A model generated the notes under the pieces. That model saw nothing but the letters and a program-made list of their open reading frames with translations, was not told the DNA's origin and searched no databases. From Oceanobacillus iheyensis HTE831 (GTDB taxonomy: Bacteria > Bacillota > Bacilli > Bacillales > Amphibacillaceae), in assembly GCF_000011245.1 (NCBI RefSeq), contig NC_004193.1:722501-786500 (forward strand): a stretch of DNA of 64,000 nucleotides, given 5' to 3'. The position numbers were made by a program, and so were the translations under genes. Positions 1 to 8,162 of this stretch are shown here, piece after piece (positions within the stretch are counted from its first letter, which is position 1; each line of letters starts with the position of its first letter).

Positions 1-1
1 C

Positions 2-1165
2 TTTTTGCTTATCGTGATTTTAACGGGATGTATTGACGGTAATACATCCAATAATAACAGTTCAGACTCTAGTACGAAGGCAGAGACAGAAGAAAAGGTT
101 GTTAATATTGGATATACGGGTCCTTTAAGTGGTTCTGCTGCATTATATGGGGAAAATACTTTAAATGGTTTAGAAATGGCAGCAGAAGAAATTAATGAAG
201 AGGGATTTGAGGTTAATGGTGAAACATATAAATTAAATATTGTTTCTCTTGATGATAAATATTTACCAAATGAGTCAGCTTCTAATGCCAAACGATTAGT
301 GCAAGAAAACGCTACACCAATTATTTATACCCCACATAGTGGTGGTATTGCAGCGCTTCAAGTATTTAATGAGCAAGAGAATTTTATTATTGGTGCATAT
401 TCTAGTGAACCTGCAATTACAGAACAGGGAAATGAATTAACCGTAAGAATTCCACCAAGTTATCACGGATATGTCGAACCTTTTACAACATATTCGATGG
501 AGCGGTTTGGAAATAAATTAGCAGTGATTCCTCCAGTAACACAGTACGGTCAAGATTGGGCAGAGGAATTACTGCCTCATTGGGAGGAACAAGGGGGAGA
601 GGTAGTTCACAAGGCATCAGTAGATTTTGCAAAAGAAACGGATTTTTATACTTTATTGACCAACGCTTTAGAATCAGATCCTGATGTAATCTTCCTCGGA
701 GGACCGTCAGAACCAACAGCGAATGTGGTTAATCAGGCGAGACAGCTTGGATTTGAAGGTGGATTTATTATTATGGACCAAGCCAAATTAGATGAGATGA
801 AACGAATTACAGAGACGTATGACGTCTTGGAAGGTGCGATTGGAACGATGCCATTAGTCGAAGCGGATTATCCTGGCGTACCAGCATTTGTAGAGAAATA
901 TACAGAAGAACATGGAATTGAACCGGGATCAGAAGCTGGTTTTCATTATGTGAGTTTGTATATTTTTGTTGAAGCAATGAAAGCAGCAGGAAATGTAGAG
1001 GATGCTACCGTAATCCGAGAGCATATACAGGATGGTTTAGATGCTTTGCCAGAAGATAAACAAGTATATGTCATCCCAAGTATAGACGAGAATGGTGCAT
1101 TCGAAATTGTTACGAGAGTCAGTGCAGTAGAAGATGGAGAAATAATAGGTATCCCAATCGATTAA
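2..1165 (+). CDS. Branched-chain amino acid-type ABC transporter substrate-binding lipoprotein (5' end outside window)
   Basis: Extracytoplasmic substrate-binding protein of the Peripla_BP_6 (LivJ-like) type, which would deliver a small solute to an ABC permease. The window opens inside the signal peptide: hydrophobic residues lead straight to a lipobox ILTGC, and the reading frame stays open to the left edge, so the true start lies outside. A Ser/Asn/Asp-rich linker follows the lipid-bearing Cys, then the family's opening motif around VNIGYTGPLSGSAALYGENT. Permease and ATPase genes are not in view and may lie upstream. The substrate cannot be read from sequence; nearby acyl-CoA dehydrogenase and thiolase genes would suit branched-chain amino acids or an organic acid. 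A strong terminator closes the gene. Confidence 0.85.
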   Translation, partial: FLLIVILTGCIDGNTSNNNSSDSSTKAETEEKVVNIGYTGPLSGSAALYGENTLNGLEMAAEEINEEGFEVNGETYKLNIVSLDDKYLPNESASNAKRLVQENATPIIYTPHSGGIAALQVFNEQENFIIGAYSSEPAITEQGNELTVRIPPSYHGYVEPFTTYSMERFGNKLAVIPPVTQYGQDWAEELLPHWEEQGGEVVHKASVDFAKETDFYTLLTNALESDPDVIFLGGPSEPTANVVNQARQLGFEGGFIIMDQAKLDEMKRITETYDVLEGAIGTMPLVEADYPGVPAFVEKYTEEHGIEPGSEAGFHYVSLYIFVEAMKAAGNVEDATVIREHIQDGLDALPEDKQVYVIPSIDENGAFEIVTRVSAVEDGEIIGIPID

Positions 1166-1190
1166 CCTTTTCTAATCATTTTTAAAACAA

Positions 1191-1229
1191 TAAAACTTGG
1201 CATTTTTCACTGCCAAGTTTTACTTCTTT
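1191..1229 (+). terminator. Rho-independent terminator
   Basis: A 12-bp stem (TAAAACTTGGCA paired with TGCCAAGTTTTA) around an 8-nt loop is followed by a T-rich tract. It separates the binding-protein gene from the acyl-CoA dehydrogenase. Confidence 0.85.
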
Positions 1230-1276
1230 TTTCCATAAGAAGCAATGATTATGTACGGAACAGGAGGTAATCCGAT

Positions 1277-2431
1277 ATGAATTTTGAATTAGATGAAGAT
1301 ATTCAAATTATCAAGGATAACGTACGGAATTTTATTCAAACAGAGGTAGAGCAGGTTGCTGATAATATTGAACGAAATAATAAAATACCTGATCGAATAA
1401 TCGAATTATCAAAACAAATGGGATTATTTGGTTTAAGTATACCCGAACAATATGGGGGATTAGGTATTGGAATGGTAGGAAAATGTGCATTATATGAAGA
1501 AATTGGAGTCACCCATAATGGGTATACAACACTCATTGGTGCTCATACTGGAATTGGTACTGTTGGAATAGTAGAGATGGGAAACGAACAACAAAAACAG
1601 AAATACTTACCTCTTATGGCAAGCGGAGAAAAAATTGGTGCATTTGCCCTTACAGAACCGGAAGCTGGATCAAATGCAAGTGCTTTGAAAACATCGGCTA
1701 TTAAAAAGAAAGATAAATATATATTAAATGGAACAAAACACTATATTACCAATGCCACTGAGGCAGAAGTGTTTACTGTGATGGCAGTTACCGATCCTGC
1801 CAAAGGTGCTAAAGGCATTTCTTCTTTTATTGTTGAGAAAAGTAATTTGGGATTTCATGTAGGCGCAGTTGAAGAGAAGATGGGGCTAAAAGGTTCTCAC
1901 TCTGCAGAAATAATTTTAGATGATTGTGAAGTTTCAGTAGAGAATTTACTTGGTGAAGAAGGGCAAGGGTATGTGAATGCATTAAAAATTTTAACGAATG
2001 GTCGAGCTGGTTTGGCGGCTCGAAATTTAGGGTCATGCCAGAAACTCTTAGATATGTCGACTACCTATGCAATTGAAAGACAACAATTCGGGACATCGAT
2101 TATTGACCATCAAGCAGTAGCACATATGTTAGCAGAAATGGCTGTGGAGATAGAGGCATTGCGGGCCTTAACATATAAAGTGGCGTGGATGGTAGATAAT
2201 GGAGAAAATGTCATTAAAGAAGCAGCGATGTTAAAACTATATGGTTCCGAAGTATACAACCGAGTGGCAGATAAAGCAGTTCAAGTGCATGGGGGAATTG
2301 GTTATATATCTGATTTTCCAGTGGAACGATATTATAGAGATGCGCGTATTACTCGGATTTATGAAGGAACATCGGAAATTCAGAAGAATATTATTGCAGG
2401 ACAATTGAAAAAACACTATAGCAACAGATAA
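1277..2431 (+). CDS. Acyl-CoA dehydrogenase
   Basis: FAD-dependent cytosolic enzyme that forms the trans-2,3 double bond in acyl-CoA, the first step of beta-oxidation or of branched-chain acyl-CoA breakdown. At 384 residues it has the usual family length. The FAD/substrate signature FALTEPEAGSNAS lies near residues 120-135, and the C-terminal RIYEGTSEIQKNIIAG motif carries the likely catalytic Glu363. GGAGG sits 9 nt before the ATG. The thiolase gene follows 19 bp downstream, so the two are probably co-transcribed as a short catabolic operon. Chain-length and branching preference cannot be told from sequence. Confidence 0.93.
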   Translation: MNFELDEDIQIIKDNVRNFIQTEVEQVADNIERNNKIPDRIIELSKQMGLFGLSIPEQYGGLGIGMVGKCALYEEIGVTHNGYTTLIGAHTGIGTVGIVEMGNEQQKQKYLPLMASGEKIGAFALTEPEAGSNASALKTSAIKKKDKYILNGTKHYITNATEAEVFTVMAVTDPAKGAKGISSFIVEKSNLGFHVGAVEEKMGLKGSHSAEIILDDCEVSVENLLGEEGQGYVNALKILTNGRAGLAARNLGSCQKLLDMSTTYAIERQQFGTSIIDHQAVAHMLAEMAVEIEALRALTYKVAWMVDNGENVIKEAAMLKLYGSEVYNRVADKAVQVHGGIGYISDFPVERYYRDARITRIYEGTSEIQKNIIAGQLKKHYSNR

Positions 2432-2450
2432 GAAGCAGGGAGGTATAAAG

Positions 2451-3635
2451 GTGGAGGATCCGATCGTTATTGTTAGTGCAATTAGAACGCCAATTGGAGC
2501 ATATGGCCAATCATTGAAAAACATATCATCTGGTTTCCTAGCAAGCCATGTAGTGAAAGAATCATTGAGAAGAGTCAATCTTCCTGCTGATCATATAGAT
2601 GAGGTTATTTTAGGAGAAGTAAGACAATCAACAGAATCATCGAATATTGCTAGAGTCGCAGCACTAAGAGCTGGTATTCCTGAACAAGTTACTGCTTTCA
2701 CGGTAAATAGATTATGTGCTTCTGGAATTCAAGCAGTGACATCCGGAGTGCAACAAATTCTAAGCAATCAAGCTGATATTGTAGTAGCGGGGGGAGCAGA
2801 GAGTATGAGCCGATCTCCAATATATTTACGAAATACTAGATTTGGAGGGGATCGAACAACTATCGTAGATTCTAATTTAGAAGCAGGACAACAACCTCCA
2901 GAAATCTATGGTAAGAGCCTATCAATGGGAATTACCGCTGAGAATGTTGCTAGGAAATATAAAATATCAAGAGAAGATCAAGATGCATTTGCATTAGAAA
3001 GCCAGCACAGAGCAAAAAAAGCCATCGAAACAGGACGATTTAAAAAAGAGATAGCCCCTATCGAAGTTAAGGAAAAGAAACAAACATCTGTATTTGCAGT
3101 AGATGAATATCCTCGACTTGATACATCTTTAGAGAAACTAGCAAGTCTAAAACCGGTATTTGAAGCAGACGGTACGGTGACGGCAGGTAATGCTTGTGGC
3201 AGAAATGATGGGGCGTCAGCTCTGGTAATCATGAAAGAGTCACGGGCCAAACATCTTGGGTTGAAACCACTCGCAAGAATTATAGACTGGAGTACAGCAG
3301 GTGTGTCTCCTGAAATGATGGGGATTGGACCAGTACCCGCAGTCAATCAATTACTTAAACGAACGAATAAAACATTGCAAGACATAGATTTAATAGAATT
3401 AAATGAAGCATTTGCCTCTCAAAGTATCGCTGTCATCCGCCAACTAGGTTTGGATTATGAAAAAGTAAATGTTAATGGTGGTGCAATTGCATTAGGTCAT
3501 CCGGTCGGTGCTACAGGAACACGGATAATTACGACATTAATCTATGAGTTAATTCGAAGAAAACAACAATATGGCATAGCTACCTTGTGCGCTGGTGGCG
3601 GTCAAGGAATGGCAATATTAATTGAACAATGCTAA
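2451..3635 (+). CDS. Acetyl-CoA C-acyltransferase (thiolase)
   Basis: Thiolase II family enzyme that cleaves 3-oxoacyl-CoA with CoA, or condenses two acetyl-CoA. The nucleophile Cys89 lies in NRLCASGIQAV. The second half carries the catalytic His motif GGAIALGHPVGATG and the second catalytic Cys in CAGGGQGMA near the end. The start is GTG, chosen because AGGGAGG sits 7 nt upstream and the family's N-terminal IVSAIRTPIG motif follows. It pairs with the upstream acyl-CoA dehydrogenase. Hydratase and 3-hydroxyacyl-CoA dehydrogenase genes are absent here, so this is either a partial beta-oxidation set or biosynthetic. Its stop lies one base from the stop of the opposing gene. Confidence 0.93.
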   Translation: MEDPIVIVSAIRTPIGAYGQSLKNISSGFLASHVVKESLRRVNLPADHIDEVILGEVRQSTESSNIARVAALRAGIPEQVTAFTVNRLCASGIQAVTSGVQQILSNQADIVVAGGAESMSRSPIYLRNTRFGGDRTTIVDSNLEAGQQPPEIYGKSLSMGITAENVARKYKISREDQDAFALESQHRAKKAIETGRFKKEIAPIEVKEKKQTSVFAVDEYPRLDTSLEKLASLKPVFEADGTVTAGNACGRNDGASALVIMKESRAKHLGLKPLARIIDWSTAGVSPEMMGIGPVPAVNQLLKRTNKTLQDIDLIELNEAFASQSIAVIRQLGLDYEKVNVNGGAIALGHPVGATGTRIITTLIYELIRRKQQYGIATLCAGGGQGMAILIEQC

Positions 3636-3636
3636 G

Positions 3637-4071
3637 CTATTTTGCATTATCAGGATATGTTGATTGTATATGATTGAGAGATTTCTTAATTAAATGACGT
3701 AAAGTATCCAGATTAATATCACTGAGTTTATTAATGTAGACGCATGATTTTCCTGTAGTGTACTTCCCTAAATCTGTCAATAATTCATTATCTTGAGAAA
3801 CTTCTGTTGAGAGATAGAGACTGATTTTTGATTTTCTAGGAGAATATCCTACCATTAAAGATTCACCCGAGTGGCCAGAAGCGTATTTATATTTGTATTT
3901 TCCAAAACCAATAATACTTGTTCCCCACATCTTTGCTGGATACTCAGTAGATTCGGTAAATATATCTAATAATTGATAAGCATCTTCTTTCTTTTGAACA
4001 TGATCGATACTTTCGATGAATTGAATAACACTGTTTTCTGTTTCTTTTGTTTTTAGTTCATACATTTTCAT
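3637..4071 (-). CDS. DUF1801 domain protein
   Basis: A 144-residue cytoplasmic protein with the layout of DUF1801 (YdhG-like) proteins: an N-terminal helix, the AKMWGTSIIGFGKYKYKYASG core, then SPRKSKISLYLS and a lysine-rich C-terminus. The fold is related to frataxin-like and Noc2-type domains, but the biochemical role is unknown. GGAGG lies just before the ATGAAAATG start. It converges on the thiolase with a single base between the stops and no visible terminator, so the two transcripts may overlap. Family assignment is good; function is unassigned. Confidence 0.8.
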   Translation of the reverse strand: MKMYELKTKETENSVIQFIESIDHVQKKEDAYQLLDIFTESTEYPAKMWGTSIIGFGKYKYKYASGHSGESLMVGYSPRKSKISLYLSTEVSQDNELLTDLGKYTTGKSCVYINKLSDINLDTLRHLIKKSLNHIQSTYPDNAK

Positions 4072-4459
4072 CGCTCCTCCTACTATGATTGATAATAGTA
4101 TAACAAACGAATCGTATAATTAATAAACTATCTTTATAAAAATGTTGCGCTGCTTGATTTTTTCGTTCAGTCGAATCGCTTTTTTGCTGCCATTCACCGA
4201 TCCAACTAACTAGTAAAAGAAAAGTCCTTTTCTAGAAGCGCTCTAATGCCCAAAAATCTAGAAAAATACTAGGGAATTGGTGAATAGAAGCGCTCTAATA
4301 ACCAAGTATCTTATAAAAAGTGTGTGCTGGTTCTTTGCAATAATAGCTCTTGGTTTTCTTTCAATTTGCTATATTTTACGATTGGTTATGTTGAGCTTGA
4401 TTTACAACCTTTCACTACGAACAAAAATCAGCTTTTCTAAATTATAATAAATTTCACTA
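4072..4459. other. Intergenic region with a 52-bp repeat
   Basis: No gene seen. Apart from the promoter region of the DUF1801 gene at the left end, it holds the two-copy repeat at 4235-4300 and AT-rich DNA leading to the SAM-riboswitch promoter. Confidence 0.6.
4235..4300. repeat. 52-bp repeat, one full and one partial copy
   Basis: GAAGCGCTCTAAT recurs exactly 52 bp apart (4235 and 4287). The intervening unit reads like the tandem array at 52015-52234: each unit has TCTA(A/T)TGCCCAAAA, then a purine-rich stretch, then GAATTGGTGAATAGA. Same period and same conserved words make this a second locus of the same family. Confidence 0.75.
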
Positions 4460-4488
4460 TTGATTATTTTAATGTTATCAGTTAGAAT
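4460..4488 (+). promoter_or_regulatory. Sigma-A promoter for the SAM-riboswitch transcript
   Basis: TTGATT and TAGAAT are separated by exactly 17 bp. The predicted start lies about 30 nt before the riboswitch aptamer. Confidence 0.6.
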
Positions 4489-4526
4489 ATTATAAAGTTA
4501 ATTTTTTAAAAATTTAATATAGTTAG

Positions 4527-4631
4527 ACTTATCAAGAGAGATGGAGGGATTGGCCCGATGAAGTCTCAGCAACCAGCCTAGATAAGGTATGGTGCTAATT
4601 CCAATAGGCTTACAAGCCTTAAAGATAAGAA
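4527..4631 (+). promoter_or_regulatory. SAM-I (S-box) riboswitch
   Basis: The hallmark S-box order is present: CTTATC(A)AGAGAG, GGAGGGA.TGGCCC.ATGAAG.CTCAGCAACC in segments, a variable arm, then the closing GATAAG at 4624-4629, which pairs with CTTATC at 4528-4533. With SAM bound the aptamer is stable and the downstream terminator forms; without it the gene is read. It directly precedes the homocysteine methyltransferase gene. Confidence 0.96.
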
Positions 4632-4645
4632 GAGCTATGTATTTT

Positions 4646-4681
4646 AACCCTTCTTCTTACTTTTAGAAGAGGGGTTTTTTG
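4646..4681 (+). terminator. Riboswitch-controlled terminator
   Basis: A 12-bp stem (AACCCTTCTTCT with AGAAGAGGGGTT, one G-U pair) ends in a run of six T. It is the expression platform of the SAM-I riboswitch, and the start codon lies 26 nt further on. Confidence 0.9.
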
Positions 4682-4706
4682 ATTTTTAGAATAGGAGGAG
4701 ATTATT

Positions 4707-5756
4707 ATGAAGCGGAGTTTACAAAGACGTTTGCAAGAAGGCACGGTAATAGCAGGAGAAGGGTATTTATTTGAATTAGAGAGGAGGGGGTACTTACAGG
4801 CAGGTTCGTTTGTACCAGAAGTAGCCCTTGAAAATCCGGATGCGTTAAAACAGACGTATCGTGATTTTATGAACGCTGGTTCGGATGTTGTATTAGCATT
4901 TACATATAATGCACATCGAGAGAAAATGCGTATTATTGGTAAGGAACAATTACTAGAACCGTTGAACAGAAGTGCTATTCGTTTAGCGAAAGAAGTAGCC
5001 AAAGAACATCCACAGGAAGAAGCATTAGTTGCAGGAAATATTTCTAATACAAATATCTTTGACCCTAATGATGAATCAAGCAAACATAAAGTGAGAGAGA
5101 TGTTTGCCGAAATGGCACAGTGGAGTAAAGAAGAAGACGTTGATTTTATAAATGGGGAAACGTTCTATTATCATGAAGAGGCAGAGATTGCTTTGGAAGA
5201 AATATTGAAAAAAGACTTGCCAGCTGTCATCACACTAGGATTAATGGGAGAGAACATCTTAAGAGATTGCTATACAGTAGAAGAATCGTGTAAGATATTA
5301 TCGGAAAAAGGAGCCCTTGTTGTTGGCATGAATTGTTTCCGAGGTCCAGATACAATGCAGCCTTATATCGCAAAAATTAGACAGCATGTAGACGGTTATG
5401 TAGGTGCATTACCTATTCCATATCGTACATCAAATGAGCATCCGACTTTTTTCAATTTACCTGATGGTGGGTGTAGCTGTCATCTCCCTACTGAGACCAC
5501 TTTTCCAACTGCATTAGATCCACTGTACCATAACCGTTATGAACTGGCAGCATGGGCTAAAGAAGCAAAAGAAATCGGTGTTAATTATATCGGATTATGC
5601 TGTGGGGCTTCTCCAGCTATGCTAAGAGCTGTTGCAGAGTCTGTTGGGAAAGAGACCGTTAATTCTCCTTATTCTCCTGACATGGAGAAACATTTCTTGT
5701 TTGGTAAGGATAAAAGTTTAAAAGAGCATAACGTAGGTTATCGATTCAAGGCATAA
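4707..5756 (+). CDS. Homocysteine S-methyltransferase family protein (BHMT-like)
   Basis: Zinc-dependent methyltransferase that would make methionine from homocysteine using betaine, S-methylmethionine or a similar donor. The Pfam S-methyl_trans barrel fills most of its 349 residues. The three zinc ligands are visible as Cys210 in GMNCFRGP and Cys298-Cys299 in GLCCGAS. GGAGGAG lies close before the ATG. Control by a SAM-I riboswitch ties it firmly to methionine supply. Overall sequence and length look closer to betaine-homocysteine methyltransferase than to short MmuM enzymes, which would fit a bacterium that accumulates betaine as an osmolyte. The donor is inferred, not shown. Confidence 0.88.
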   Translation: MKRSLQRRLQEGTVIAGEGYLFELERRGYLQAGSFVPEVALENPDALKQTYRDFMNAGSDVVLAFTYNAHREKMRIIGKEQLLEPLNRSAIRLAKEVAKEHPQEEALVAGNISNTNIFDPNDESSKHKVREMFAEMAQWSKEEDVDFINGETFYYHEEAEIALEEILKKDLPAVITLGLMGENILRDCYTVEESCKILSEKGALVVGMNCFRGPDTMQPYIAKIRQHVDGYVGALPIPYRTSNEHPTFFNLPDGGCSCHLPTETTFPTALDPLYHNRYELAAWAKEAKEIGVNYIGLCCGASPAMLRAVAESVGKETVNSPYSPDMEKHFLFGKDKSLKEHNVGYRFKA

Positions 5757-6081
5757 TATCGTCATTTCTCTGGAGGATTTATTAGCGTATTGGAAAAATC
5801 AAAGAGGTTGATGGGTGTGGCAATTATGAGGGAGACAGATAAATCCTCTAACTTGAACGTGAAAAGAAGAGAAACATAAGAATTTAAGGCGTGTAATCAT
5901 TATATGATGAACTGGAATAATGGAAAATTCATACGCGATCTTCTACGGGTGGTTGTCAGTCTCCTCATCCCTTTTTCCTCCCGTAGAGTTTTACGTATAT
6001 CTTCCATTTTCCTTTCATTTTTTTGAAATAAATCTTGCTGCTCCGTATAAAAAGTTAAACCTCACTGTTGTGTCCTAAATC
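5757..6081. other. Intergenic region with a hairpin
   Basis: TCTACGGG at 5942-5949 pairs with CCCGTAGA at 5980-5987 across a 30-nt loop; there is no good T-run, so its role is unclear. A possible 29-codon TTG-started frame (5790-5879) has a GGAGG upstream but no recognisable product. No other feature seen. Confidence 0.4.
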
Positions 6082-6297
6082 TTAGTGATTTTCTACTTCA
6101 TATGTTCCTGCCTCTATTTCGGATTGCAATGAATATAGATAATTTTTTAACTCTAAATCCTGGATACTTTCAATATCATTCCATTTAAAATTTAATGGCT
6201 CTTCATCGATTAACATGGCAAGCCAGGTATCCCCATTACTTCGGTAAGTAGCAATTAATTTGTACTTTGAAGTGTAGGGAGGAATCTTAAATGACAT
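6082..6297 (-). CDS. Small hypothetical protein (71 aa)
   Basis: Not recognised. A soluble, acidic 71-residue protein with several aromatic residues, no membrane segment and no cysteine. GAGGAATG lies a few bases before the ATG, and codon use resembles neighbouring genes. It stands alone between the methyltransferase and the YfcC-type carrier and is read in the opposite direction to the former. Likely real on ribosome-site grounds; function unknown. Confidence 0.55.
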   Translation of the reverse strand: MSFKIPPYTSKYKLIATYRSNGDTWLAMLIDEEPLNFKWNDIESIQDLELKNYLYSLQSEIEAGTYEVENH

Positions 6298-6371
6298 TAC
6301 TCATCATTCCTCGCTAATTTAGTTGTTTATATATTCTTATATCGGTATATATTGAAGGATATCAACTAGCT

Positions 6372-6411
6372 TGAATAAATAATTAGGTAATTACACCTAA
6401 CTATTTATTCA
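6372..6411. terminator. Hairpin between convergent or tandem minus-strand genes
   Basis: A 17-bp stem (TGAATAAATAATTAGGT paired with ACCTAACTATTTATTCA, one wobble) with a 6-nt loop lies just after the YfcC gene on its own strand. There is no T-run, so it may act as a processing or weak termination signal. Confidence 0.5.
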
Positions 6412-6451
6412 GGAATGATTATATTTTAATGGGAATGATGTGTTTTACTGT

Positions 6452-7861
6452 CTACATAGGACCCCATTCAATGAGAACTCCTATTATTAAAGCTATAATT
6501 GCAATTACTAGCCATATAAGAAATAGAGGGAATACCCATTTTAGCCATTTTGTATAAGGTACTTTAGCTACAGCAAGACTAGCCATAAGAATTCCTGACG
6601 TAGGAAAGATTAAATTAGTGAGTCCATCCCCAAATTGATAAGATTGAACAGCAACTTGTCTAGTTACCCCAATCATGTCAGCTAATGGAGATAGAAGTGG
6701 CATTGCTATCATTGCTTGTCCGCTACCTGAATTGACTAAAAAGTTAAGCAATGAATTCGAAATAAACATACCAATAGCAGAAAATACTGGTAATAAATTT
6801 TCAAGAGGTACGGATAATGCATATACAATCGTATCAATAACCATTGCTTCTTCTAATACAACAATTACTGATCTCGCTAAACCTACTACTAGTGCTCCAT
6901 AAACAAGATTTCTAGCTCCATGTAAAAATGTTTCAGCTATAGTATTATAATGCATTCCTGCAATAATCCCAGAACCAAGTGAGATAAATATAAAGAATGC
7001 AGACATATGATTTATTGTCCACTCTAGTTGAATCGATCCGTATACGAAAAAGCCTAGACTAAGCGTTACAAAACCTAATAATAACTTATGCCTTGTAGTA
7101 AAAGGAGCATTTAAACTGTCCATCTCATCGTCTGCTTCATATGTTCCTATTAAACTCATCTCTTTATTTTGCATGATTTTCTCTGCATACCGCCACGTGT
7201 AAGCAATTGTTATTGTTAGCATCAAGATAAATATAATTATTCGAAATAATGCTCCGGAAAATAGCGGTAGCCCCGCAATATCTTGTGCTATACCAACAGT
7301 ATAAGGATTTAAAAATCCAACACTAAATCCTACGAAATTAGCTCCAAACGTTATAGCGATAGCAACAATTGGATCAAGCTTTAATGCTCTCGCAATAATG
7401 ACGCCAACCATTACAAAAGCAATTACAGCATTTGCTACTGCACCGACAGCTCCAACGAGTGCAAAGATAGTGGATACAGTTGCAATTAGCCAAAATTCAT
7501 TTCCACGAGTAAGTCTTACAGCTTGATTAATCACACCCCGTAAGGCTCCAGAACGTTCAATGATTTCAAACATTCCACCAGTAAACAATATTAAGAATAT
7601 AATGTCTGCAGAAGATACCATACCAGTTTGTATCGCGTTGAAAAAATCTAGAAAACCTAATGAATTTCCATCAGTCGACTGATAAGTTCCAGGAATAACC
7701 TTTTCGACACCATCAACACTTTCTCGATCAAAAGTACCTGATGGAATAATAAATGTCGCAATATAAGCTGCTAGCAATACTAAAAACAGGATAACATACG
7801 TATCAGGCATCACCCATCTAGAATGTTTTCTTTGTTGTGAAATATCTTTTTTGTCCTCCAT
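6452..7861 (-). CDS. YfcC family membrane transporter
   Basis: Integral membrane carrier of 469 residues with about 12 hydrophobic segments, related to the C4-dicarboxylate/short-chain fatty acid and arginine-ornithine carrier superfamily. Family features are the N-terminal VMPDTYVILF segment, the extracytoplasmic IIPSGTFDRE loop, the long FALVGAVGAVANAVIAF helix and the late FGDGLTNLIFPTSG motif. AGGAGGTAGG lies before the ATG. It is monocistronic. The substrate cannot be set by sequence; amino acids or peptides are typical suggestions for this family. Confidence 0.8.
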   Translation of the reverse strand: MEDKKDISQQRKHSRWVMPDTYVILFLVLLAAYIATFIIPSGTFDRESVDGVEKVIPGTYQSTDGNSLGFLDFFNAIQTGMVSSADIIFLILFTGGMFEIIERSGALRGVINQAVRLTRGNEFWLIATVSTIFALVGAVGAVANAVIAFVMVGVIIARALKLDPIVAIAITFGANFVGFSVGFLNPYTVGIAQDIAGLPLFSGALFRIIIFILMLTITIAYTWRYAEKIMQNKEMSLIGTYEADDEMDSLNAPFTTRHKLLLGFVTLSLGFFVYGSIQLEWTINHMSAFFIFISLGSGIIAGMHYNTIAETFLHGARNLVYGALVVGLARSVIVVLEEAMVIDTIVYALSVPLENLLPVFSAIGMFISNSLLNFLVNSGSGQAMIAMPLLSPLADMIGVTRQVAVQSYQFGDGLTNLIFPTSGILMASLAVAKVPYTKWLKWVFPLFLIWLVIAIIALIIGVLIEWGPM

Positions 7862-8162
7862 ATCCTACCTCCTACGTAAATATTTAAAGACTAAAATCAG
7901 AAAAATACATAAATATAGTTTTCAATTATATCGTATTGATCACTATTTTCAATAAAAGACAGACAATATAAGTCAAATGACCCAAGTAGGTAGGAGGGTT
8001 AGATCCAAAGGTTGATTTTTAACAATAAGTGTTCATCTAATCTATAGGGGGAGAGATAGGATTACTCAAGTAAAATTAGTTAATTCGGTCATCCTGTAGT
8101 GAATAATTAACCTGTTCTGTGGAATGGTAAAAGAAAAATACTAGATGTTTGGGGGTATCGCG
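7862..8162. other. Divergent intergenic region yfcC-like / ger operon
   Basis: Holds the two divergent promoters. No operator or convincing sigma-G site could be fixed by eye. The germination gene is best started at TTG 8163 because GGGGGT sits 7 nt before it. Confidence 0.4.

Noticed and set aside
5790..5879. 29-codon TTG-started frame after the methyltransferase gene
   Set aside because: Has a GGAGG upstream but rare start codon, no recognisable product and no supporting context.
8145..8162. ATG start for the germination A subunit
   Set aside because: The GGGGGT ribosome site lies downstream of this ATG and fits the TTG at 8163.
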